Shown: one piece after another, positions 1 through 12,084 of the stretch | How the letters are laid out: every line of letters begins with the position of its first letter | Position numbering within the stretch: the first letter of the stretch is position 1 | Assembly: GCA_028095005.1 (NCBI GenBank) | Contig: CM051461.1 | Coordinates: 63,407,840 to 63,471,839 of the forward strand | Length of the DNA stretch: 64,000 nucleotides | Origin: Rhynchospora pubera | Taxonomy: Eukaryota > Streptophyta > Magnoliopsida > Poales > Cyperaceae | Reading direction: 5' to 3' | Translations under genes and position numbers: made by a program | Notes under the pieces: model-generated | The model's input: the letters and a program-made list of their open reading frames with translations, nothing else | What the model was told of the DNA's origin: nothing | The model's database searches: none

Positions 1-785
1 GGGGAGGAAGTTGAGAGCATCCCTTCAGCACAGTCAGATCTGAGTGCTATTTTGTGGGTAGATTTGAAGATCAGCAATCCGACCAGGTTGAATTTGAAGT
101 ATTTGAGCGCGATTTTTTTAATTTTATTTGAGATTTGTCACTTCTTCTTTGTTTATGCAAGAGAGAAAATAACATCGCCCTCTCTCGAACTCTTTTTCAG
201 ATTTTAAGCTTCATTTTGGAATTCAAGCGACTCATTGGATATCTATCTCAATCTGGTTAGTCTATCCCTATCTCAATCAGATCATATCACAAATTCTTCA
301 TTGCTTTCATATTTTTTAGTTTCACTACTTGATTTGTGGTTTTCTTGTGTTCAATTGTTGATTAATTTAGATCAATGTTTGCTCGAGATATAAATTTACT
401 GTCACATAATAGGTTTTTCAATATGTAGATCCAATTTGTGCTCAAATTGTGTTCGATTTGTAGACTATGTGTAAAATTAGATTGAATTGTGTTCAATTTT
501 TTTAACATAATTATATACTCCTTAATATTAAGGTAGTACTTTGTGTTCAATTTATTTAATATAATTGTATTCAATCTGTAATTTTCTCATTCCCTCTCTT
601 TCGCACATTCATTACATAATTGTGTTCAATTTGTTTAATTCTTTAGTTCTAATATGGCTCAGTGAAGGATTTCAAATGACCTATTCACCAATTATCATTT
701 GGATCTTAGTTATTTAATCTTGATTTTATTTATCAGTTTATTGATTCTTTTACAAATTGTGTGGTTCAAGGTTATGCAATCAAGT
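1..785. other. AT-rich sequence without a recognisable gene
   Basis: No coding region can be supported. Several loose copies of a phrase like attgtgttcaattt occur between 340 and 640. The stretch probably belongs to the same degenerate element as the arrays that follow, but no terminal repeat is visible and it runs off the window. Confidence 0.5.
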
Positions 786-2334
786 TTTGTTGTTTGTTTA
801 TTGTTTTAATATAGACTTAAAAGAGTATAAAATATAGGATAAGGGAGTAAGTAATATCTAACAAAGGAGTACATATCAAGAAGCTTTTTTGTTTGTTTGG
901 TGTTCTAATATAGACTTAAAGGAGTACAAAATATAGAATAAGAGAGTAAATAATATCTAACAAGGGAGTACATATCAAGAACCTTGCAGGTGTGTTTGGT
1001 ATTTTAGTATAGGCTTAAAGGAGTACAAAATATAGAATAAGGGAGTAAATAATATCTAACAAGGGAGTACATATTAAGAAACTTTGTTGTTTGTTTGTCG
1101 TTCTAATATAGACTTAAAGGAGTTCAAAATATAAGATAAGGGAGTAAATAATATTTAACAAGGGAGTACATATCAAGAACCTGGCAGGTGTGTTTGGTAT
1201 TTTAGCATAAACTTAAAGGGTACAAAATATAGGATAAAGTAGTAAATAATATCTAACAAGGGAGTACATATCAAGAACCTGACAGGTGTGTTTGGTATTT
1301 TAGCATAATCTTAAAAGAGTACAAAATATAGGATAAGGGAGTAAATAATGTCTAACAAGGGAGTACATATCAAGAACCTGACAGTTGTGTTTGGTATTTT
1401 AGCGTAATCTTAAAGGAGTACAAAATATAACATAAGAGAGTAAATAATAACTAACAAGGGAGTACATATCAAGAATCTGATAAGGGAGTAAATTGCCCAA
1501 TTCATCATATCACGTTTGTACTGAATTGAGTTTATGTTGAGCTTGAATTGGTGATGCAACATATAAGAACTATTGAATTAGTGATTTGTACTGAGCTATA
1601 CTCTAGTGGTTGAAGGGAGTAAATATATTGTTCTTTTGTGGATATATTGTGTAAGAGAGTAAATATATTATACAAGGGAGTAAATATATTGTGTAAGAGA
1701 GTAATTAATTATATATATGGGTGTATCTATCTAAGATAATTGTCTACATAAATAACAGTAATTGCTTTGATGCCATTTACTGAGAAGTAAATACATAATC
1801 TTAAGTGAGTAAATAAATAAGCTGGAGGGAGTACCAAAATATAGGATAAGGGATTAAATAATATCTAACAGGCGAGTACATATCAGGAACCTGGCAGGTG
1901 TGTTTGGTATTTTAGTATAGGCTTAAATGAGTACAAGATATACGATAAGGGAGTAAATAATATCTAACAAGGGAGTACATATCAAGAACCTGACAAGTGT
2001 GTTTGGTATTTTATTATAGGCTTAAAGGAGTATAAAATATAGGATAAGGGAGTAAATAATATCTAGCAAGGGAGTACATATCAAGAACCTGGCAGGTGTG
2101 TTTGGTATTTTAGTATAGGCTTAAAGGAGTACAAAATATAGAATAAGAGAGTACATAATATCTAACAAGGGAGTACATATCAAGAACCTGACAAGTGTGT
2201 TTGGTATTTTAGTATAGGCTTAAAGGAGTACAAAATATAGAATATGGGAGTAAATAATATTTAGCAAGGGAGTACATATCAAGAACCTAATAGTGTGTTT
2301 GGTATTTTAGTATAGGTTTTAAAGAGGAGATGTC
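786..2334 (+). repeat. Tandem array of a ~98-bp unit rich in GGAGTA motifs
   Basis: Twelve units of about 98 bp lie in two clusters. Anchored on the phrase gggagtacatatcaagaa, they fall at about 866, 964, 1062, 1162, 1260, 1359 and 1458, then 1871, 1971, 2070, 2169 and 2268. Each unit holds three GGAGTA motifs in different contexts (before caaaatat, before aataatatc, before catatcaag) and a gtgtttggtatttta spacer. The 300 bp between clusters keeps the motif without the full unit. The reverse complement TACTCC fills 4570-5700 beyond the copia LTR, so the two stretches look like opposite halves of one transposon with inverted subterminal motif arrays. No coding potential. Confidence 0.85.
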
Positions 2335-2487
2335 AGTGGTGAGTTTATCAAAATTGTAATGTAATTTACATATTCTATCTTGGTGTTTTAATATAGGCTT
2401 AAAGGAGTACAAAATATTGGATAAGGGAATAAATTATAAACTGTATTGAATTTTTGTTCTAAAATTGGACAATTATATGTTTTGCAG

Positions 2488-2613
2488 ATTAATGTCACTG
2501 ATGATAAACATGTTGTTGCTTACCGGCTATTACTAGATCCTATTAATGAAATGAAGCCTAAATTCAGAACTGCAAGTGAATGTATTCTCCTTGACCTTGA
2601 GGAAGAAGATTGA
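2488..2613 (+). pseudogene. Coding-like terminal exon, copy A (unknown protein)
   Basis: An acceptor-like tttgcag (2481-2487) is followed by 41 open codons and a TGA. The central peptide VAYRLLLDPINE is shared with a second stretch at 5259-5345 (and 19576-19662). Differences between the copies are mostly at third codon positions (for example CGG/CGT, GAT/GAC, CCT/CCA, TTC/TTT), as expected for two homologous exons that diverged under protein-level selection. The upstream exons are not recognisable. It may be the tail of a transposon-encoded or captured host protein. I do not recognise the family. Confidence 0.45.
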
Positions 2614-2724
2614 ACTTGGTGGTTGATCGAGAAGATTGCAAAACTTGGTGGTTGAGTGTAACTTGTGAGTCAGCAATTAAACAATTTGAGTGTAACTTGG
2701 TGGTTGAGTATAACTTGTTGCTGC

Positions 2725-4489
2725 TGTTAGAGATATGTCCTAGAAGCCAATCATATTTTGCTACTTCTATAGTTTTATGTCAGTGATGATTTTATATCAT
2801 TTGTTCCTTGATTTATGTGTTGACAGTTCGTTCAGGTTGAGGATCTGAATTATAGATCACTGTGTTTCATTTAGTAGTAAATGACAACAATAAATCTAAA
2901 GCGTCCATAATCTTGATAATTAACAAGAAACATTAATTATCAATAAGATTAGTATGCAAGTTAAGTGATGATTAAGTTCTATAAATCATAGGTTAAGAGT
3001 AACCAACTTAATTGCATATGTTTATGTTAATTGAACATAATACAGGACACGACCCAACGAAATAAATATATGGATTGTGTTATGTGTCATTATTTATTTC
3101 GTTATGATTTTGATTCTAAGTTTGAGATATTTATCTTTTCTACATGAGGATAGGTTCAATAAATATCGTCTACCGTTGATTCCCGATAAGGGCTGCTATA
3201 CGGACGTTATTTATGTTCTCTTGAATTGTGCGGGGAAAAGCTAAATAGTCAAGAAAACCGTATGTCCCTCATTAATTCACTTAGTGAGTGACAATATCTA
3301 TTTGGGCCCCTTGATGGAGATAGATTGTTTGCTAGCAACTGATACAATTATCTCTAGATCAAGAAACGTATAATCTACAAGAATGACACATTCCTATCTT
3401 GGATTATACGATGATATCGTGAGACATAGGAATCAAAATAGAGAAATACTTTTATTCTCTTATGCAGGATTTAAATACTGTAACAGTACATTATTTATGC
3501 GAATTGGGAATCATAACGTATTGCTAGATACCGCTTATGATTATTGGAATTAAATAGCGATTTAATCCCATGTCCAACTTAGCATAAATCCTCAAAGGGT
3601 CACACAGATCGAAATATAACCAAACAGTGCATTAATCATTTATTTGCATCAGTGTGTTTTTGCGAAAATATGATTAGTTGATTAATTGATTATATGTCGA
3701 TATAATTAATTAATTCAAACGGATCGTATCGAAATGATTTAAATGCATAAGCTAATCCCATGGTAATTATTAATTAGTTAATAATTATTCAACACAATAC
3801 AATTTAATATAAATAGTTATATTAAATTAATGGGCCGATATTTATTATAGAATAAATAGCCCAAATGAAGAGCACTTAATAGTGGATTGAATGGATTGAT
3901 TTAATAATCAATTTGGAGAGCTTGCAAAGCCCAAAAGAGCCCATATATGGCCGGCCATATAGGAGGTGGTAGGTAGGTGGCATGATGGTAAATAAAGGGA
4001 ACTTATTGCTAGGGTTTGAGCATTATAAAAGGACCCTTGTGGAGGCTCCTTGCTCCTCTCTCTCTCTTCCCTTCCTTGAGCCGCCACCCTCCTCCCTTCT
4101 TCCCTCTTTGGCTGCCACCTCTCTCCCCTCTCATCCACCTTAGCTCATGTGTTGAGCACCATCATCTCTCCACTTAATTAAAGAGAATTAAGAAGGCGAG
4201 AACGCTTGGGATTAGCCTAGACCTTGTAGCTTCTAGCAAAGCTTGTAGGTCTTGGTTAATTTCGTGGTGGACTCGAGGACGAGCTTGGCACGAAGGAGGA
4301 GCTAGACGCGAGCACCACCACCTACAACCTAGCCGGTTCGAGCCTCTTGATTACTACATCAAGAGAGGTATACCTATGAACCTTCTCTTTGTGTGGATGG
4401 CTAAGTACTAGATCTTGTCTTTGCATGATTGTTATGGCTAATTAGGAGTAATTAATCATAAAAAACGAAAATTATGCACTTAACTAACA
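2725..4489 (+). repeat. Copia (Angela-like) LTR, copy 1, 1765 bp
   Basis: The sequence runs TGTTAG...CTAACA. It is the same length as the copy at 17042-18806, with about 14 substitutions by eye, and is related to the solo LTR at 60232-61980, whose flanking duplication fixes these ends. Flanks are gctgc before (2720-2724) and gccgc after (4490-4494), a 5-bp duplication with one mismatch. The opening phrase and the length of ~1.8 kb fit the Angela/BARE group of Ty1/copia (family recognition, not a search). Unusually, no primer-binding site or internal domain follows it. It is followed by the same flank (4490-6438) that follows the 3' LTR. Confidence 0.85.
4024..4030 (+). promoter_or_regulatory. 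TATA box of copia LTR copy 1
   Basis: A TATAAAA sits about 1.3 kb into the LTR, followed by a C/T-rich leader. The same box occurs at 18341-18347. It is the probable start region for the retrotransposon RNA (U3/R boundary just downstream). Confidence 0.55.
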
Positions 4490-6438
4490 GCCGCTGCTTG
4501 TTTTTTGTTGAGTATAACTTGGTGGTTGAACATGATTGGATGAAAATTTAGTATTAGATGCTTATTTGAACTCTTATGAAGAAGTTTATACTCCCTTTTT
4601 AAAAATTATATACTCTCTTTTTAAGAATTATATACTTTGTTATTATATTGAATTCTTATTTGCACAATTTTTGTCTACTTGTTAAATGCTAATTTGGTAT
4701 TTCATATATAGAAGTATATACTCCCTTACGAATAAGTATTTACTTCCTTGATATTTCAAATTTTATCTGATTATTCTTATTTTCAAATTCATATATTGAA
4801 TGCTTATTTGAACGTTTTGATAAAAAAATTATATACTTCCGTATGGAAAAGTATGTACTCCTCTCGGAAGAAGTATATACTTCCATAATCCATAGTATTT
4901 TCAATTTTTATTTGTACATTTTTTGTTTGCTTTTTAAATGCTAATTTTTTATTCTATATGTAGATGTATATACTCCCGTATAGAGAATTATTTACTCTCT
5001 TAATATTTCAATTTTTATATGATTATTTTTATTTTCAAATTCATATATTGAATGCTTATTTGAACGTTTTTATCAAAAATTATATACTCCTGTATGGAAA
5101 AGTATATACTCCTTTACGCAGAATTATTTACTTCCTTCTATTTCCAACTTTTAGCTCTATATGACAGAATTTGATATATTAATAATATTTAAATTTTTTA
5201 TTTTATTAGAAAATATATTTATATACTCCTTTACACTAATTTAAGTACTCCTATAAATGTGGTTGCTTACCGTCTACTATTAGACCCAATAAATGAACTC
5301 AAGCATAAGTTTCGTCCAATACCAAAGTGTATTTTTTTTTACTGAGTCGATATTTTGATTTGAAATATTGTTTTGTGTAAATTTGATTTGAGAATAGATG
5401 AATGCGTTAGTTATGTGTGTAAACTTGATTTGAATAGATGGTTGTGTTGAAGTTACGTATGATACTAGCACTTTTGTTAGAATGTTTGATATTTTGATAT
5501 CTCTATTTGAATTTTCATTTCAATTGTTGTAAAAATAAGTACTATCATATGTATGGTTTATTTCAATTTCTTATGAAAAAGTTCATACTCCTTTATTTTA
5601 TAAATTCACTCTACAATCAAGAATTAAACACTCACGTCTTTGTTGCTATTTTACGTTTAGATACTCCATAATAAAAAATTAAGTACTCTGTTTCAGAACT
5701 AATTTTATATTTAAGCACGTGGTGACGTCAAAAAATTCATCAATTCCATCCTACCAGTTCAGTCTCAATGCATGTAGACGTTAGCGTGCGTGGTGACATC
5801 AGAAAATCGAGCGCTGACATCAGAAGAGGAAGTGTCGTTCAATGACACACTGAATGTCGTATCACAGATGACCCATTACTCAGTCCATTATTGCACGCTG
5901 GACACTTGGGATGGCAGGATGTCAAAATGCTGAGATGCCTCAAATCAGCTCCGGATTCACACCAAGATTCGTTTAATAAAAATATAAATTGAATAATTGA
6001 TACATCTACTCGCTAAGCAACGATTAATGCTATAGTTATACATATTGAACTAACAGGCAATAGTAATTAGGCCACCTCTTTCGTTTATATCTTTTCTTTT
6101 CTTTCTTTCTTTTTTTATTATTTCTCTCCATCCTTTTCTTCCTTCGTATAAAATATGGATAGTTATGTATTCTTTTATTACTTCTTCCTTCAAGACGTAT
6201 TAACTGCATCATTACTATTTTAATATATCAATTCCCTATTTCGTTCCTCCTCTTTCCTCCTCTCAAGCAACGTTTTCACGTTTTTTAGAATACGTACATT
6301 TATTGCGTCAATGTGTAAATATTTGTTATATCGCTGTACATTTATCTAGTATATTAAATTTATTAATGTATAGATAGTTATCTATTTTAGTTTCTATATA
6401 TATATTTTTGACAGGCTGTAAACAATTCCCTTGATTTT
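4490..6438. repeat. Flank copy B1: TACTCC-motif half of the older element
   Basis: This stretch matches 18807-20755 over its whole length with roughly ten differences by eye, including single-base indels, and both copies end at the same gatttt. Between 4570 and 5700 it holds about 17 TACTCC/TACTTCC motifs in an A/T context, the reverse complement of the GGAGTA motif upstream of 2725. Its first 50 bases echo the end of the upstream flank (gttgagtataacttggtggttg), which supports both being one sequence split by the LTR insertion. From 5710 to 6438 it is unique-looking, with a pyrimidine-rich stretch near 6080-6150. Confidence 0.8.
5259..5345 (+). pseudogene. Coding-like exon fragment, copy B1
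   Basis: 29 codons carry the VAYRLLLDPINE core found at 2488-2613 in a motif-array context, with mostly synonymous differences. A run of T's and a stop end the frame. It is duplicated at 19576-19662 as part of the larger duplication. The protein family is not recognised. Confidence 0.4.
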
Positions 6439-7490
6439 CTAAGTATTCAAATTAGTTGAAAACAATAAGAAAACTCCTTGTTTGATCTCCTTTCAGTTAT
6501 GGGATGTTGAAACAACTTTCTAAATGAATTTAAACAAGTTTTGTTGTTTAAAATTGAGGATTTGTACACGAAATTTACTTATGGCAAACGATACGCAAAG
6601 ATGCTTGAAAATCGTTGATTGGAAACAAAGTGCTTGTATGTGCTAACTTTGTTTTGTAGGTGGATAGTTGGTTTAGTATGGCTCAAGACTCAATGCCTTG
6701 TGGTTGTAATTTGAATGCATGTGTGAATGCTTGTAATGCGGCCTTGGTGCCATTAATTAATTAATTTGTTGATTAATTTTTGATGTAACTTGTGAGGCTT
6801 GCATGCCCCTAAGGTTAGGATGGGAATAGAATTTTTTCACATGTATTTTGCACCTTTATTTTATATAGGATTTAGATCCTTATAGAATTTAGTGGGAGGG
6901 GCAAGAATTAGATTAGTTTTGCTCCATGGACGATGTGGCGAAACTAATGCAAGCGGGAGCCATACAAACCCACAACTATGAGATGCTTATGTGATTACTT
7001 TTGTTAGGTTAGGTATGGGTGTATGCTTACACGACCACCAAACAAAGTGTCATATGAATTGTTTGTCCCAAACTAAAACGAATAAGTTAAATCGCCCTCC
7101 TTCTCTCTATCCCCTTGACGCCGATTGTCACTCATGGCGCGGTCCGCCCAAGCGGACGTCATGATTACCAATTCGGTAGTCGGGGTGCAAATAGCTAAAA
7201 TTTGCAAGGAGCAAATAGTGAGAAGTGACTTTTCGATGGACCCAACTAGAGTTTGGACATCGGGGCGAAGTTCGCTTATGCGAACCAAGAGTCATGGTAA
7301 GATGATTGGTTGGAGAACCTACCTTATCTAATCATTTTGGATGACGTGCCATAGCAGGTCCATTTTGATGAAAATAGGGGTCTTGGAAATCACTATACTT
7401 AGGGACTTTAAAAAGTGTAGTGAAAGTTTTACTTTTGTTAAAACTAAAAATATAAAACTAATTGACCTTTAAATTCGATAATTGTTGTAG
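6439..7490 (+). other. Truncated copia 5' leader between duplicated flank and gag
   Basis: The sequence changes abruptly from the duplicated flank to copia internal sequence at 6438/6439. No tRNA-Met-type primer-binding site is visible at the join, so the leader is 5'-truncated. About 1 kb of untranslated sequence precedes the gag start codon at 7491, a length usual for Angela/BARE leaders. No other gene is visible. Confidence 0.6.
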
Positions 7491-10080
7491 ATGTCTTCCT
7501 CTTCTTTAACGCTTCGTTCTCTTCTTGAGAAAGAGAAACTCGCCTTTAACGGTGCTAATTTCTTGGATTGGCACCGCAACCTAAGGCTTGCCCTTAGGTT
7601 TGAGAAAATGGAGTACCTCCTCACCACTCCGATTCCCTCCCCTCCTAAGGACACCGATCCAAAGGATAAGCAAGAGGAATATGAGAAGCACGTCAATGAC
7701 GACATGGAGATGTCGGTCTTGATGGTTGCGGTCATGGAATCGGAACTCCAAAAGGAGTTCATTGATAGTGGTTATGGAGTGTTCGAAATGATCACTCGTC
7801 TCAAGAACATGTTCCAAACCAAGCCCGCACCGAAAGGGCCCGTCTCATCAAGGCCGTCGCCAACACTCGCTTGGCGGAGGGTCATGAAGTCGGGCCACAC
7901 GTCATGAAAATGGCGGGGTTGTTTCGGCAGCTTGAAAAGCTTGATACGCCCTTTCCTACGGGTGCGATTCAAGATTTCATTCTCAACTCCCTCCCTCCAA
8001 GCTTCACCGGTTTTGTTGTGAACTACCGGATGAATGGCATGGACAAGAGCATGGATGATCTCCAAAACATGCTCGTTGAGACGGAGGATAGTCTCAAGAA
8101 GGAGAAGGGCCCAAAGGATGTTCTTGCCGTGAGTGACAAGAGCAAGAATATCAAGAAGCGAGGCCGTAAAGTCAAGAAGGGCAAAGGCCCGGTGACGCCC
8201 CAAGGTCCGGCCAAGGGTGCTCCCGTGGGTTCCAAGAAGAAGAAGAACCCGGCCACTCCCGAGACCGTTTGCTACTATTGTAGCAACAAGGGTCATTGGA
8301 GGAGAAACTGCCCCAAGTACCTTGCCGACAAGAAGGCGGGAACCGTCCAACCTTCTTCTTCAGGTATATTTGTCATCGAAACCCTTCTCGCTACCTCTAA
8401 CACCGATTGGGTATTCGATACCGGTTCGTGTGCTCACATTTGTCGAAATGTGCAGGTCCTAAAGAATAGGAGGCGGCTCGAGAAAGGTGAAGTTCAACTC
8501 CGCGTCGGGAATGGCACGTGCATCTCCGCTATGGCCATTGGGAGCGTGGATTTAACTTTACCTTTCGGTTTTGTGTTGGAACTAAAGGATGTATTTTTGG
8601 TTCCCTCTATCACTCGAAACATTATCTCTATCTCTTGTTTGGACATGGATGGTTTTGATGTTGTAATAAAGAACAAGTTGTTGACCTTGTTTCGAAATGA
8701 AGTTCGTTTTTGTGATGCGCATTTATTGAATGGTCTTTATGTGCTTGATTCTAGCGGACTTATCTTGAGTGTTGAGAATGACAATAGGAAACGTAAGATT
8801 TCACATGAGAATGCAACTTTGATGTGGCATTGCCGCTTAGGTCATATCAATGAGAAACGCATCAAGAGATTACAAACCGTTGGTCTCTTGGATCAATTCG
8901 CTTTCGAGCCAATTGACACATGCGAATCTTGTTTGATGGGAAAGATGACCAAAGCGCCTTTTCCTAACAAAGGAATAAGGGCAAATGACTTATTAGACCT
9001 TGTACATACCGATGTATGTGGACCTATGAGCATTTGTGCACGTGGTGGTTATTCATACTTCATCACATTCACCGACGATCATAGTAGATACGGGTATATC
9101 TACTTGATGCGTCACAAATCCGAATCCTTTGACAAGTTCAAAGAATTTAAGAATGAAGTTGAAAACCAACTTGGTCGAAAGATCAAGGTCTTACGATCCG
9201 ATCGAGGTGGTGAGTACTTGAGCCATGAGTTTGGCAACTATCTAAAGGAGTGTGGAATCATTCCACAACTCACTCCACCCGGAATACCACAATGGAATGG
9301 TGTATCCGAAAGGAGGAATCGAACTTTGCTTGACATTGTTCGATCAATGATGAGCCAAGCCGATTTGCCTATGTCTTTTTGGGGATACGTCCTTGAAACC
9401 GCAACTTTTACATTAAACCGTGTTCCATCAAAGTCCGTTGAGAAGACGCCCTATGAGATTTGGTTTAAGAAGAAACCAAGCATGTCGTTTCTCAAGATTT
9501 GGGGTTGTGAAGCTTATGTGAAAAGGCTAGTGAGCGATAAGCTTGGACCCAAATCAGACAAATGTCACTTCGTAGGATACCCTAAGGAAACGAAGGGTTA
9601 CTACTTCTACAACCGCAACGAGAACAAGATAGTTGTTGCTCGTTATGGTGTGTTCTTAGAAAAAGAATTTCTCTCAAGAAGAAGTAGTGGGAGCAACGTG
9701 GTGATTGAAGAAATTCAAGAACCGCAACAACAAAGCATGCCTCAAGTAGGCAATGTAGTTGTTCCCAATATGGTGCCAAATGAGGTTGCACCGAATGAGA
9801 TTGTAGCCGAACCCATTCCACAAGTTGTTGTGGAAGAAGAGGTTCATGAACAAGCTCCCTCAAATGAAAACTCAAACATATCGCGAGTCGATGATGTTGA
9901 GGAAGCACCTTCACTTGAAGTTCAAGAACAAAGTCCACAAACCGTTGTGGAACAAGTTCAAGAACCTCAAGCATCTACCCTACGAAGATCGGCAAGGCCA
10001 AGTCGTCCACCTATAAGATATTTAGGTTTGCACGACGTTCTTGTCATGGAGAACGATGAGCCTTTGACCATTGATGACAT
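7491..10080 (+). pseudogene. Copia gag-protease-integrase (5' half of polyprotein), broken
   Basis: The ATG at 7491 opens a Ty1/copia gag with a typical N-terminal fold region (FLDWHRNLRLAL). One base is missing near 7830, where the reading moves into the frame that stays open to 10087. In that frame are a CCHC zinc knuckle (CYYCSNKGHWRRNC, about 8272), the aspartic protease site DTGS (about 8418), the pre-integrase HHCC region (LWHCRLGH...CESCLMGK), and an integrase core with the three acidic residues (HTDVCGP, LRSDRGGEY, WNGVSERRNR). The frame is then cut by the element inserted at 10081. Domain order protease-integrase-RT defines copia. The product cannot be made as it stands: one frameshift plus a 5.3-kb insertion. 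Confidence 0.85.
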
Positions 10081-10896
10081 TGTTTGACCCTAAAATTTCG
10101 CGATTGGCGACACAGACCGATTCACGAGAAGTTTGAGAAAATCTTGAAAAATAGCAAAAGAACCCCAAAAATTATGAAAAAAATACTCAAAAATCCAGGA
10201 GATGATGAAGAAAATTATGGTGCCCCCAGATTGGTCAAAGGAGTTAGAGAATATCCATTTTATGCAAAGAAGGCCTTAATGTTTGGAGAAAACAAATAAA
10301 ATAGTAGGAAGGGTATTTTGGGAAAATTCTTGGTTACGTCAGATTCTCCACATTTTTATGAAGAAGTGTACAAAATTTCATGGAGAAAATTCAAATGAAA
10401 GGCATTTAAATAATTTTTTCCAAGTCAGCAACAATTGAAAATGCATTAAAAAGAGAAATGGAGGGGAGCAGCCATTGATAAATGGAGGACAAGGAAGCAA
10501 GGATTCAAATTTCCCCTTCTTAACGTAAGGGAGCTTGGATGCATTGGTCCCTTCGTACACCAGTGAGGAGAGGATGTCAGACCACAATTGGTGCAATGTA
10601 AACCGTGTGTAAGGAAGAGAGGAGGAGTATTGCTTAAACATTCTCAATTAACAAACCCGACACCTTTACAAAGAATGTTTCAGTGCACATAGAGCATGAA
10701 GACTTAAAGGCAGAAGAAATCGCGAGGCTCATTGACAGCGAGACGGTTCACTGTGTGCCGAGTGCAGCTATGACAAAGAAGAAAGAAGGGGGATGAATGA
10801 ACCCAACAGAATCTGTTGAGGAGGAGAGAGCACATACTGCCGGGTCCAAGATCTGATTCGTCGAACCTAGACGGAAAGAGAGGCAGAGGCTTCGCC

Positions 10897-10904
10897 TATA
10901 TAAG
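10897..10904 (+). promoter_or_regulatory. TATA box in the 5.3-kb LTR
   Basis: TATATAAG about 0.8 kb into the LTR is followed within 30-50 bp by an A/G-rich leader (gaaagagagagaagagg). It is plausibly the U3 promoter, which would make the remaining ~4.4 kb R/U5. Confidence 0.5.
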
Positions 10905-11389
10905 GAGGCCGAAAGAGAGAGAAGAGGAGTTCCGAAGGCAGTCAAGAAAATCTCCATTCCAATACACATACACTAGGTTAGAATAGAGAGAAAGATTAGG
11001 CATTCTGTCGAATAAGTTAGAGGCATAGCTAGAAGAGAAGAATTAGGAACAACTGAAGCCTTGGAAGGCGATTGTAATCAAGGTAAAGCGAAGAGATGAA
11101 GGTAAAGAGGCGAATTGTATCTTGAAATTGAGGTTTTGATGGATAATTGAAGTATTTTTGATGAAACTTTGACTGAATGCATTGCTTTTCATGTTCTTGA
11201 TCTGGTAATGCCTTGAATTGCTTGTCCCTCTCACTTCTTTCTCTGATTTGTGTTAGAAATTGTATTTCTTGATGGATACTTTCAATTCTCGATCTGACTT
11301 GTAAGTTCTTGGTTAAAGATTTGAGTATCGCATTCTCGATTGAGTTGCTTAAACCTGTTCTTTTCTTCCCCGTTTCTTTGGTCATATCT

Positions 11390-11830
11390 GATTGCGCACA
11401 GCGCATGAGGAGATAGATCGGATAAGTTAATTCGTAGGTAAATCTTGATTGCGCATGGCGCATGAGAGATTAGGTACTCTGGATTCTTTTTTCTGAAAAT
11501 TCACTGAACTGTAACTTTGATTGCGCATGGCGCATGAGAAGTGCAATTATGCCGTCTGACATTGTTCGAAACTAATCTGATTACATTCTGTTCTTGCACA
11601 AGGTAAATGTTGAAAAGAAACAATCTTGAAACCATACTTGTCAGATTTAGGAGTTCCCTTCCTTTCTGGATTTGAGATGTTCTCTCTTTGCAATGTAAAG
11701 TGTTAAGACTGAAGTTGAATTTCGATTGCGCCTGGCGCATGAGAAATCTCAACTGGACTGACAAGATTAGTGATAACTAAGGTTCATTGATGCCTCAATT
11801 GTATTCAGATTGCGCACAACGCATGAAGAG
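11390..11830 (+). repeat. Five interspersed hairpins, TGCGC-ATG-GCGCA family
   Basis: Five near-identical 20-bp copies of gattgcgcatggcgcatgag occur at about 11390, 11446, 11519, 11723 and 11808, in the same orientation and in otherwise unrelated sequence. The core is a 5-bp stem with a 3-nt loop. Variants change the loop or one stem base (cacag, cctgg, cacaa). They lie 0.5-0.9 kb downstream of the TATA box, so would be in the transcribed leader. Confidence 0.85.
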
Positions 11831-11886
11831 TTCAATTGAGATGAACTTGCTTAAGGCCACTCCTTAGCACTGGCTTTGGAGTTCTT

Positions 11887-12084
11887 ATGCAAAGTAGTGT
11901 TGCCTTGATTGAGCACATGATGAGCGTTGTCACTCATGCTTGTGATGTGCCTGATCAGGTACACACTAAATTATTTGATGCTCTCTCTCAATTAGGGCAT
12001 AAGGTGTGTATAGGTGATTACAATAAAATAAAGGATCTGTTTGTAAATGTCGGACCTGTACTTGAAGAGATGATGATAGATTGA
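11887..12084 (+). pseudogene. Coding-like 65-codon tail of unknown origin
   Basis: An open frame from an ATG at 11887 to TGA reads like a natural helical protein end (HTKLFDALSQLG, LFVNVGPVLEEMM) and is followed by A/T-rich, 3'UTR-like sequence. It is inside the giant LTR, so it may be a captured host-gene end. I do not recognise the protein, and chance remains possible. Confidence 0.25.

Noticed and set aside
3908..4138. 76-codon minus-strand frame, repeated at 18225-18455
   Set aside because: It lies in the C/T-rich leader of the copia LTR. Repeated only because the LTR is repeated. No domain.
2725..6438. A single 3.7-kb copia LTR
   Set aside because: The solo LTR at 60232-61980 with a perfect duplication fixes the LTR end at CTAACA, and TACTCC sequence beyond is flank.
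7772..8350. 192-codon minus-strand frame under copia gag
   Set aside because: Shadow of the gag coding strand. No start context or domain.
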